Source: Spirochaetales bacterium (lineage in GTDB: Bacteria > Spirochaetota > Spirochaetia > JABMQR01). From it: DNA of 52,237 bases. Of the stretch, positions 45,881-52,237 are shown one piece after another. Position numbers and translations under genes: made by a program. Location of the stretch: positions 1 through 52,237 of the forward strand of contig JAGYPA010000023.1 in NCBI GenBank assembly GCA_018399255.1, given 5' to 3'. Within the stretch, counting starts at the first letter, position 1. Each line of letters starts with the position of its first letter. The notes beneath the pieces were generated by a model. The model was not told the origin of the DNA. It saw only the letters and a program-made list of their open reading frames with translations, and searched no databases.

Positions 45881-46475
45881 TATGCTGCACCTCACTGGTA
45901 TTCAGATCCTGTCCGGCCAGCCCGATCTCATCGGCAACCGTCCGCATTCCCAGTATCGTCCACTCAATAACCTGGGAGAGCTCCATACTGAGCATGGCCG
46001 CACCGCGCTCGATAACCGACCGGTCAACACCGGCAGAAAAGGCTCGGGTATTCCACTTTTTCTTCACCGACTTCACATTCATGTCCAGAACGCTCCTGGA
46101 GGGTCGCACCAGAGCTGATGCAGTCACCAGGCCGGTCAGCTCATCTATCGTAAATAGCGTTTTCTCCATTCGCGAGATCGGCTCCACATCAGAACAGATT
46201 CCCCAGCCGTGGCTGAGCACTGCCCGGATAAAGGGTTCCGGCAAGCCGGCCTCTTCCAGCATGCCCCGGGCATGATCCAGGTGCTCTTCCGGATATTTTT
46301 CATAATCGATGTCATGACAGAGTCCCACCGCTCCCCATTCATCGACATCTTCCCCGAATTGTCCGGCGAAATACCGCATAACGGCCTCTACACTCAGGGC
46401 GTGCTTCAGCAAGGCCGGCTGGGTTACATGGGTGGTGAGAAGCTTCCAGGCTTCCTCCCGGGTTATGGTACTCAT
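45870..46475 (-). CDS. HD-domain (metal-dependent phosphohydrolase) protein
   Basis: 201 residues. H26 in LLKHALSVEAVM, then HD at 54-55 in GLCHDIDYEKYPEEH and a further His in AVLSHGWG form the HD-type metal site. The ITRMEK/FTIDELTG segment and a Lys-rich KSVKKKW follow. Proteins of this type hydrolyse nucleotides or sugar phosphates; the partner aldolase suggests a linked metabolic step. It is intact, with its start (ATG 46475) having a GAGCATATAG upstream. Confidence 0.8.
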   Translation of the reverse strand: MSTITREEAWKLLTTHVTQPALLKHALSVEAVMRYFAGQFGEDVDEWGAVGLCHDIDYEKYPEEHLDHARGMLEEAGLPEPFIRAVLSHGWGICSDVEPISRMEKTLFTIDELTGLVTASALVRPSRSVLDMNVKSVKKKWNTRAFSAGVDRSVIERGAAMLSMELSQVIEWTILGMRTVADEIGLAGQDLNTSEVQHNEQ

Positions 46476-46548
46476 CTATATGCTCCTTGTTTGTTTTTAC
46501 GTAATTGCATTTTGCCTTTTCTGGTTTCAGCCAAAGGCTGCTCTCCCC

Positions 46549-46590
46549 CGCTTCATACCTGAAAGCCCCCGCTTCATACCTGAAAGCCCC
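46549..46590 (-). repeat. 21-bp tandem duplication containing the birA stop codon
   Basis: Two exact units start CGCTTCATACCTGAAAGC at 46549 and 46570. On the minus strand each contains TTTCAGGTATGA, the last residues and TGA of BirA (46576-46574). Confidence 0.9.
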
Positions 46591-47386
46591 CGGCTCCGAA
46601 GCTCCTGATCTCCCCGGCATAGAAAACCTTGTCATCGATCCGCAGCCCCCCGTCGGTTGAAATCCCCCGCAAAATCCCCGAAACAAGATTTTCCGCTCCC
46701 GGACTGTCGGCTGCCCCCGTATGAAAAACAACCGGCTGCCCGATTCCCCAGATTCGCCGGGACAGTTCTTTCTCCCAGCCATCTGCCGTATAGGTATCGT
46801 AAAGGGTCCGCAGCAGTCCGCCGACCAGCCGACGGTATTCCGCTCCCCCGCCGGGCTTGAAATTCATCCGATCCCCGCCGCCGCCGCGCTCGAGCAGAAT
46901 GGAGGTGGGGGGGAACATCCGCCGCATCAGCTCATCGGGAAACCGGGTCTGGGTTATATTGATGCCGATTCCGACCAGCAGACAGCCGCGTGAGGATTCA
47001 CAGAGAATCCCGGAGAGCTTCCGGCCGCGGGAAAGCAGATCGTTCGGCCATTTCACAGCAGTCTCGAGACCCCAGCTATCAGCAATGAACCGGGAGACCC
47101 CGAGCCCTGTCAGCAAGGGCAGCAGCTGCACCGGATAACGGACAGCCGCCGGCTCCAGGGCAAGCGTCAGCATCAGACTTTCCCCTGGACTCGATTCCCA
47201 CCTCCTGCCCGGCCCGCCGCGGTCCCTTCCGCGCCCCTGCTCCTGAAACCCGGCTGCCGCGACAGTTCCCGATCCCCCGCCAGGCATCGCAAACGCCTCC
47301 CGGGCCAGACGCATCGTGGTATCCGTCGAATCGACATACCATATCGGAGCTGCAGAAAAGGGATTATCCACCGACAGACGTTCCAT
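46574..47386 (-). CDS. birA: Biotin--[acetyl-CoA-carboxylase] ligase
   Basis: 270 residues, without the N-terminal DNA-binding domain of E. coli BirA (monofunctional form). VDSTDTTMRLAREA, the biotinyl-AMP loop EQGRGRDRGGPGRRW, AVKWPNDLLSRGRKLSGIL and LVGIGINI are present. A Gly/Arg-rich ERGGGGDRMNF loop is unusual. The enzyme attaches biotin to acetyl-CoA carboxylase carrier protein. It is on the same strand as the HD and aldolase genes but separated by about 100 bases of repeat. Confidence 0.93.
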   Translation of the reverse strand: MERLSVDNPFSAAPIWYVDSTDTTMRLAREAFAMPGGGSGTVAAAGFQEQGRGRDRGGPGRRWESSPGESLMLTLALEPAAVRYPVQLLPLLTGLGVSRFIADSWGLETAVKWPNDLLSRGRKLSGILCESSRGCLLVGIGINITQTRFPDELMRRMFPPTSILLERGGGGDRMNFKPGGGAEYRRLVGGLLRTLYDTYTADGWEKELSRRIWGIGQPVVFHTGAADSPGAENLVSGILRGISTDGGLRIDDKVFYAGEIRSFGAGGFQV

Positions 47387-47789
47387 ACCTCAAGACTATA
47401 TACACTATTCACCCTTCAAGGCAAGCCTGTCGTCCCGGCCGCCGTCAAACAGTCCCCGTCGAGCAGCCTCAGCCCAGGCCGCCGCACGCGCGAACATCCG
47501 CTGCAGCCCTATCCGCTGCAGCCCTATCCTGCACAAACGCCCAAACGCACAAACGATAAAAATATCTTGAATTATTCACATTCATATTGTATGTTTATAC
47601 ATACCTCTTATGGATACCAGAAACGAGGAAGAAACCAACTGCCGTAATTACCGAATTATCGGATGCGTCAGGATGCCGGAAATGTACATTTTCAGGCATT
47701 TATCAACAAAAAGCAGCCAGGCATCGATAAGATGCCCCATGGGCAGATATTTCCATGTTTATGTATAAATATTCATCAGGGAGAAGAGG
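47387..47789. other. Intergenic region upstream of argR
   Basis: It holds two exact ATCCGCTGCAGCCCT units (47496, 47511), three 8-bp CAAACG-type units (47533-47556), a dyad TATGTTTATACATA (47589-47602), and the ArgR-like box below. A 52-codon open frame at 47610-47768 lacks a ribosome-binding site. Confidence 0.6.
47758..47777 (+). promoter_or_regulatory. ARG-box-like operator upstream of argR
   Basis: TATGTATAAATATTCATC (47760-47777) resembles the ArgR consensus (TNTGAATWWWWATTCANW). With the dyad at 47589 it suggests autorepression. It abuts the GGGAGAAGAGG ribosome-binding site of argR. Confidence 0.6.
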
Positions 47790-48260
47790 ATGAAGGAACG
47801 CCAGAACCGCCTAGCAAAAATAAAGGAACTCATCCAGATCCACCATATAGACAGCCAGGAAATGCTGCTGGAACTGCTGGTAAACGAAGGCTATCATGTT
47901 ACCCAGGCAACCCTCTCCCGCGACCTGAAGATGCTCAAAGTCGGAAAAATATCCGACGGCTGGTCAGGATACTACTACGCCCTGCCGGATAACGACTTGA
48001 TTTCAGAATCCGAAAAGAGCTATATTCAGGATGTTCGCAGGGGCGTGCTTTCCATAGAATTCAGCGGCAATATCGGGGTCATAAAAACCCGTCAGGGACA
48101 TGCGGACAGCGTTGCCCTGGCCCTCGATGTTCTCTCGCTGCCGGAAATCCTCGGAACCGTTGCAGGTGACGATACCATATTCATCATCCTGCGCGAAGGA
48201 ATGACCAAAGAAGACCTCATCCAGAGCTTCCGGAAACGAATACCTGAGGTGGAAGCCTGA
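47790..48260 (+). CDS. argR: Arginine repressor-type regulator ArgR
   Basis: 156 residues. N-terminal winged helix (ERQNRLAKIKELIQIHHI, with the recognition helix in TQATLSRDLKMLKV) and C-terminal oligomerisation domain with the arginine-binding GDDTIFIILRE. It represses arginine synthesis and activates catabolism, with arginine as corepressor. ARG-box-like sequences lie upstream. No arginine genes are adjacent. The last codons and stop are copied downstream as an imperfect repeat. Confidence 0.93.
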   Translation: MKERQNRLAKIKELIQIHHIDSQEMLLELLVNEGYHVTQATLSRDLKMLKVGKISDGWSGYYYALPDNDLISESEKSYIQDVRRGVLSIEFSGNIGVIKTRQGHADSVALALDVLSLPEILGTVAGDDTIFIILREGMTKEDLIQSFRKRIPEVEA

Positions 48261-48334
48261 TTCAGGAAGTGGAAGCCTGGGAAATCAGCCTGATGCGGAA
48301 GCCTGATTCCTTTGCCCGAAGCGGAAACCCGATC
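48246..48334 (+). repeat. Imperfect repeat of the argR end
   Basis: GAGGTGGAAGCCTGATTCAG (with the TGA stop, 48258-48260), GAAGTGGAAGCCTG, GCGGAAGCCTGATTC and GAAGCGGAAACCCGATC follow in series to 48334. Confidence 0.7.
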
Positions 48335-48372
48335 GGAAAGCACAAGCCCCCCGGAACCTACAGGAGACTATC

Positions 48373-49968
48373 ATGGACCTATTCTACAAAAACCTCACAG
48401 AGGCGGCTGCCTTTGCACAGCTGAACGAACAGAAACCCGTATCCCTGAAAGAACAGTTCAACTCACCCGCTGCCCCCGAACGCATCGCAGCATACCAGAT
48501 CCCGATGGCCGGCGGACTGACCTATTCCTACGCAGCCATGCCGGTAAGCGATTCGATCCTTGCCGCCCTGCAGGCGCTTGCCGACGAACAGCAGCTCATT
48601 GAAAAATATCGCCGACTGCTTGACGGCGACCGCATCAACACCGGAGAAAACCGGGCGGTCCTCCACCACCTGACCCGCGGCAAACTTGGCCGTGATGTAG
48701 TGCTCGATGATGAGGACAAGCGCGAATTCTACCTCGGGGAGCTGGAAAGAATTGATGACTTCAGCCGCAAAGTGCACAATGGAACCATTACCGGATCGAC
48801 GGGCAAGCAATTGACAACCGTAGTCCAGATCGGTATCGGAGGTTCAGACCTGGGCCCGCGCGCCCTCTGCCTGGCCTTGGACGGGCATGCATCCGCTCAG
48901 CCGAACGGCAGGAAAATGGATGCGCATTTTATCTCCAATGTAGATCCAGACGATGCCGCCGCCGTTCTCAGCCGTATCGATTTTGAACGGACCCTCTTTA
49001 TACTGGTATCCAAAAGCGGGACAACTCAGGAAACCCTGACCAACCGGGATCTGGTCCTGCGCGGCATAGCCGGATCGGGCATCCCGGGCATAGACCCTGC
49101 CCGGCACATGGTTGCCGTAACCAGCAAGACCAGTCCCCTGGCAGCCTCAAGCGACTACCTTGCCAGCTTTTATATCGACGACTACATTGGCGGACGCTAC
49201 TCCTCCACAAGCGCCGTCGGCGGACTGGTGATCAGCCTGGCTTACGGTTCGGGAACCTTCAAGAAACTGCTTTCCGGAGCAGCGGCTGCCGACGAAGCTG
49301 CCCTGAAACCCGATATTACCGAAAACGCGGCTCTGGCCGATGCCATGATCGGCATCTATCTCCGCAATATTTCCGGCCGCCAGACAACCGCCGTACTGCC
49401 CTACTCCCAGGCACTCAGCCGATTCGCCGCCCATCTGCAGCAGCTCGATATGGAGAGCAACGGCAAGCGGGTTAACCGTTCCGGCAAACCGATAGACTAC
49501 CAGACCGGACCGATTATATTCGGGGAGCCCGGAACCAACGGGCAGCACTCATTCTACCAGCTGCTCCATCAAGGCACCGACATCATCCCTCTCCAGTTTA
49601 TCGGCTTCGCAGCCTCCCAGTACGGCAAGGATGCGGAAACCGGGGGCAGCACCAGTCAGGAAAAGCTCAACGCCAACCTGACCGCCCAGATAGTAGCCTT
49701 TGCCCGGGGAAAGGACGATGAGGACCCCAACAAGCAGTTCCCCGGCGAGCGGCCGTCCAGCCTCATCTTCGGAAGCCGTCTTACACCGGAAGCCCTGGGT
49801 GCCCTGCTGGCACATTTTGAAAACAAGGTCATGTTTCAGGGATTTTGCTGGAACGTCAACTCATTCGACCAGGAAGGCGTGCAGCTGGGCAAAGTGCTTA
49901 CCGGCCAGGTACTCTCGGGAGCTGGCGACGGGCCCCTTTCGGCCTTTTTTGCGCTGCTCCAGCAGTGA
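48373..49968 (+). CDS. pgi: Glucose-6-phosphate isomerase
   Basis: 531 residues with AGGAGACTATC upstream. SIS-domain isomerase: VQIGIGGSDLGPRALCLAL, LVSKSGTTQETLTN, and the signature GEPGTNGQHSFYQLLHQGTD. It interconverts glucose 6-phosphate and fructose 6-phosphate. It lies downstream of argR on the same strand, with no obvious functional link. The stop codon is followed one base later by an 18-bp repeat array. Confidence 0.96.
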   Translation: MDLFYKNLTEAAAFAQLNEQKPVSLKEQFNSPAAPERIAAYQIPMAGGLTYSYAAMPVSDSILAALQALADEQQLIEKYRRLLDGDRINTGENRAVLHHLTRGKLGRDVVLDDEDKREFYLGELERIDDFSRKVHNGTITGSTGKQLTTVVQIGIGGSDLGPRALCLALDGHASAQPNGRKMDAHFISNVDPDDAAAVLSRIDFERTLFILVSKSGTTQETLTNRDLVLRGIAGSGIPGIDPARHMVAVTSKTSPLAASSDYLASFYIDDYIGGRYSSTSAVGGLVISLAYGSGTFKKLLSGAAAADEAALKPDITENAALADAMIGIYLRNISGRQTTAVLPYSQALSRFAAHLQQLDMESNGKRVNRSGKPIDYQTGPIIFGEPGTNGQHSFYQLLHQGTDIIPLQFIGFAASQYGKDAETGGSTSQEKLNANLTAQIVAFARGKDDEDPNKQFPGERPSSLIFGSRLTPEALGALLAHFENKVMFQGFCWNVNSFDQEGVQLGKVLTGQVLSGAGDGPLSAFFALLQQ

Positions 49969-49969
49969 A

Positions 49970-50077
49970 GCTGATCGAGCTCACGAGGCTGATCGAGCTC
50001 ACGAGGCTGATCGAGCTCACGAGGCTGATCGAGCTCACGGGGCTGATCGAGCTCACGGGGCTGATCGAGCCTACAGG
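49970..50077 (+). repeat. 18-bp tandem repeat just after pgi
   Basis: Six 18-bp units: GCTGATCGAGCTCACGAG three times, the same with GGG twice, and a diverged last unit. Each contains the palindrome GAGCTC. It starts one base after the pgi stop codon. Confidence 0.93.
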
Positions 50078-50166
50078 GCTCTGGACGCAGTCAGCACGAT
50101 ATTAACCGTCTAACCCTGCAGCCGCGAAGGCTCACCTTCCGCCTGCAGGACCACAAGCGAGGAACT

Positions 50167-51222
50167 ATGCCGGGAAGCAGTTTTGGCAAACTTTTCAGTG
50201 TGACCACTTTTGGAGAATCTCACGGCGGAGCTGTCGGGGCGGTAGTAGAAGGCATAACACCCGGCCTGAAAATCAGTGAAGAGGAGATTCAGGCAGAACT
50301 GAACCGCCGCAAACCCGGCCAGTCGGAGGTTACCACTCCCAGAAAGGAGAGCGATACCATCCATATCCTCTCGGGCTGGTTCGAAGGCCGGGCAACCGGT
50401 ACCCCGATGCTGCTGATTCTCTACAATGAAGACCAGCAGCCGTCAGCCTATGACGATATAAAAGACAAGTTTCGCCCCGGCCATGCCGACTACACTTACC
50501 TTAAAAAGTACGGAATCCGTGATCATCGCGGCAGCGGCCGGGCTTCGGGCAGAGAAACCGCCGCCCGGGTAGCAGCCGGCGCAATAGCCAGAAAAATGCT
50601 TTCAGCAGACGGCATCTCGATCCTGGCCTACACTAAACGAGCCGCCGGCATCTCCTGCACCGCCTTTGAGCCTGACGAAATAGAGAAGAATCCCATGCGC
50701 GCCTGCGATCCTGTCGCCGCCGAAGAAATGGTCAGGCGGGTTCGCCAGCTGGCCGATGAGCATGACAGCACCGGGGGCATCGTCGAGTGCATCGTCTCGG
50801 GGGTTCCCGCCGGTCTCGGCGAACCGGTCTTCGACAAGCTTGATGCCGACCTCGCCCGGGCCATGCTGTCACTCGGAGCTGTGAAGGGTTTCGAAATCGG
50901 ATCAGGATTCTCCTGTGCCGACATGACCGGCAGCAGCCATAACGACTGGATGGACCGCAGCGGATTCAAGACCAACCACGCCGGCGGAATTCTGGGCGGA
51001 ATCAGCACCGGCAGCGATATCATCTTCCGGATCGCCGTAAAACCGACATCATCAATCGAAAAAACCCAGGAAACCATCACCATCAAGGGCGAAGAGACCG
51101 CCATATCTACCAAAGGACGCCACGACCCCTGCATCTGCCCGCGCATCGTACCGGTAGTAGAGGCCATGGCTGCCCTGGTTCTCATCGACCACCTGAAACG
51201 GCAGGCCGGCGGGAAGGCATGA
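50167..51222 (+). CDS. aroC: Chorismate synthase
   Basis: 351 residues with GAGGAACT upstream. Signatures include GSSFGKLFSVTTFGESHGGA, the HRGSGRASGRETAARVAAGA FMN-binding motif and GHADYTYLKKYGIRDHRG. The C-terminal segment has RHDPCICPRIVPVVEAM. It converts EPSP to chorismate using reduced FMN. It is intact although the only aroA in the window is broken. Confidence 0.96.
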   Translation: MPGSSFGKLFSVTTFGESHGGAVGAVVEGITPGLKISEEEIQAELNRRKPGQSEVTTPRKESDTIHILSGWFEGRATGTPMLLILYNEDQQPSAYDDIKDKFRPGHADYTYLKKYGIRDHRGSGRASGRETAARVAAGAIARKMLSADGISILAYTKRAAGISCTAFEPDEIEKNPMRACDPVAAEEMVRRVRQLADEHDSTGGIVECIVSGVPAGLGEPVFDKLDADLARAMLSLGAVKGFEIGSGFSCADMTGSSHNDWMDRSGFKTNHAGGILGGISTGSDIIFRIAVKPTSSIEKTQETITIKGEETAISTKGRHDPCICPRIVPVVEAMAALVLIDHLKRQAGGKA

Positions 51223-51319
51223 CAGGCCGACTCAGGCAGGACCGTTCAAGCATGATCACTTAATCACATGATCACTTTCCCGCTTGACCAGTGATACCTG
51301 ATCATCTAGAATTACAGCC

Positions 51320-51673
51320 ATGGGACTGCTTACCCCCCTTACGCTGCAGTACCAACAGCAGCAGCAAATAATATCAGCCTGCAAGGCGTGGATACTCTCC
51401 CGATGCAGACCCTCTGCCTGCATCCTCTTCGGATCAGCCGCGCGAGGTGAAATGAATGAATCCTCAGATATTGATATCGCCTTGATTTTTTCTGATGCTG
51501 AAAAACTGGCAGCAGCACGCAACGCCCTATACGAAACCCCGCCGTTAACTGAACTCTGGCCATGCGATCTGGTTTTCTTTACCGTTACCGAATATCAGAG
51601 AAAACTGGAACGGGGGGGGCTCTGTGAGCTTGTTTCCAGTGAAGGAATACTTCTGCACGGGAGGTGGCCATGA
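51320..51673 (+). CDS. MNT-type nucleotidyltransferase (antitoxin of a HEPN/MNT pair)
   Basis: 117 residues. The GSAARGEMNESSDIDIALIF motif (GSx10DxD) and Asp in PCDLVFFT identify a minimal nucleotidyltransferase. An unusual QYQQQQQ stretch lies near residue 10. In characterised systems such proteins AMPylate the HEPN toxin and neutralise it. It overlaps the HEPN gene by 4 bases (ATGA). A DUF-level function beyond this cannot be inferred. Confidence 0.85.
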   Translation: MGLLTPLTLQYQQQQQIISACKAWILSRCRPSACILFGSAARGEMNESSDIDIALIFSDAEKLAAARNALYETPPLTELWPCDLVFFTVTEYQRKLERGGLCELVSSEGILLHGRWP

Positions 51674-52101
51674 GTCCTTCACATCAGGAGAGAGTCTTCA
51701 AACAATCTTATGCATTGGAATTGCTCTCTATAGCAGAAGCCGACTGGAATACCGCCTTGTATCTCAGAAAAGGACTGCAGGAGCATGCCGTAAGAAGTGA
51801 GAATTTCTTCTTTTTTGTTCAGCAGACTCTGGAAAAGCTCCTCAAAGCTGTGCTGGTAAGTCAACAGCTTCCCGTACCGCTGGTTCATGACCTGGGAATT
51901 CTCATCGCTAAAATCCCCCGGGAAATCGAGCCCCCGTTCGGATATGAAATCAACAGACTGTCAGAGTTTGCGGCAGTCCGCCGTTATGAAGAAAGTTCAC
52001 TTATCTGGAACGAGGAAGAAGCTGACGAAGCCGTTGAGCTTGGAAACAAAGCTATCAGCTGGGCTAAAACCATCATACCTTCCAGCTTCACAGCACCGTA
52101 A
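51670..52101 (+). CDS. HEPN-domain protein (toxin of the HEPN/MNT pair)
   Basis: 143 residues from ATG 51670 with GGGAGG upstream; a GTG at 51664 is an alternative. The all-helical HEPN pattern is visible: ALELLSIAEADWNTALYLRK and NFFFFVQQTLEKLLKAVLVS. LVHDLGILI follows in the usual position. I do not see a clear R-x4-6-H catalytic motif, so RNase activity is uncertain. Gene order and overlap match HEPN/MNT toxin-antitoxin operons. The multi-hairpin array (copy C) begins 75 bases downstream. Confidence 0.8.
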   Translation: MSPSHQERVFKQSYALELLSIAEADWNTALYLRKGLQEHAVRSENFFFFVQQTLEKLLKAVLVSQQLPVPLVHDLGILIAKIPREIEPPFGYEINRLSEFAAVRRYEESSLIWNEEEADEAVELGNKAISWAKTIIPSSFTAP

Positions 52102-52175
52102 TCGCCACCACTCGCCTGCAAACTCGCCTGCGCCCCCTGGCTGGCTGTAGAATCCCGCAAAAAAAGGACTTGAAA

Positions 52176-52237
52176 TGAAAGGTATCAATACCCGGGTCAA
52201 GAACTTGACCTTGGGCAAGCGGCATTCCCGAAGGGAA
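52176..52237 (+). repeat. Multi-hairpin array, copy C, cut by the window end
   Basis: TGAAAGGTATCAATACCCGG, then GTCAAGAACTTGAC (hairpin), GGGCAAGCGGCATTCCC and GAAGGGAA. This is the beginning of the same element as 5808 and 24130, with a hairpin (GTCAAG/CTTGAC) that copy B has lost. Confidence 0.85.

Noticed and set aside
47610..47768. Arg-containing 52-codon frame before argR as a leader peptide
   Set aside because: No ribosome-binding site and the ArgR-like boxes already explain regulation.

Overview
The window looks like chromosome of a free-living spirochaete (Spirochaetota, probably Spirochaetaceae). I infer this from the gene families: LPP20-type and DUF4384 envelope proteins beside a secreted caspase-like protein, an Opp transporter whose binding protein has no lipobox, and a citramalate route to isoleucine. 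GC is moderate to high in the housekeeping genes, with AT-rich toxin-antitoxin islands between them. No marker gene fixes the species.

Layout. 1-5732: secreted caspase-like protein (3' end outside the window), a possible 53-residue membrane protein, a DUF4384 protein and an LPP20 lipoprotein. 5733-7081: AT-rich vapBC pair between repeat arrays. 7082-11847: a degenerate PLP-fold protein, a UvrD/PcrA helicase and RimO, all on the minus strand. 12048-18075: complete oppABCDF. 18143-21764: a TRAP-type binding protein overlapping a hybrid sensor kinase. 21995-24937: a 2.9-kb, nearly gene-free block bounded by a 48-bp inverted repeat and packed with dispersed repeats, next to a truncated uroporphyrinogen-decarboxylase gene. 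25848-27304: a second vapBC and a mazEF. 27634-40558: a ten-gene minus-strand operon for valine, leucine and isoleucine (ilvN-ilvC-leuA-cimA-leuC-leuD-leuB-ilvE-ilvD-ilvB), with a consensus promoter and an 80-codon leader peptide whose last 28 residues include 20 Ile/Leu/Val. 40665-45060: four consecutive genes (aroA, an ATP-grasp protein, threonine aldolase, a Nudix hydrolase) broken by many frameshifts. 45215-47386: class II aldolase, HD-domain protein, BirA. 47790-51222: argR, pgi, aroC. 51320-52101: an MNT/HEPN pair, then the start of another hairpin array.

Three features stand out. First, a dispersed element made of at least seven consecutive tight hairpins is present three times, each near a toxin-antitoxin operon. 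Second, short tandem repeats (14-21 bp units) sit at or just after the stop codons of about eleven genes, and several units contain the stop codon itself, as if gene ends were being tandemly duplicated. Third, the repeat block at 22-25 kb carries about a dozen copies of a motif close to CTCGTGGAACTTGTG in both orientations. I see no integrase, transposase, CRISPR array, rRNA or tRNA in the window.
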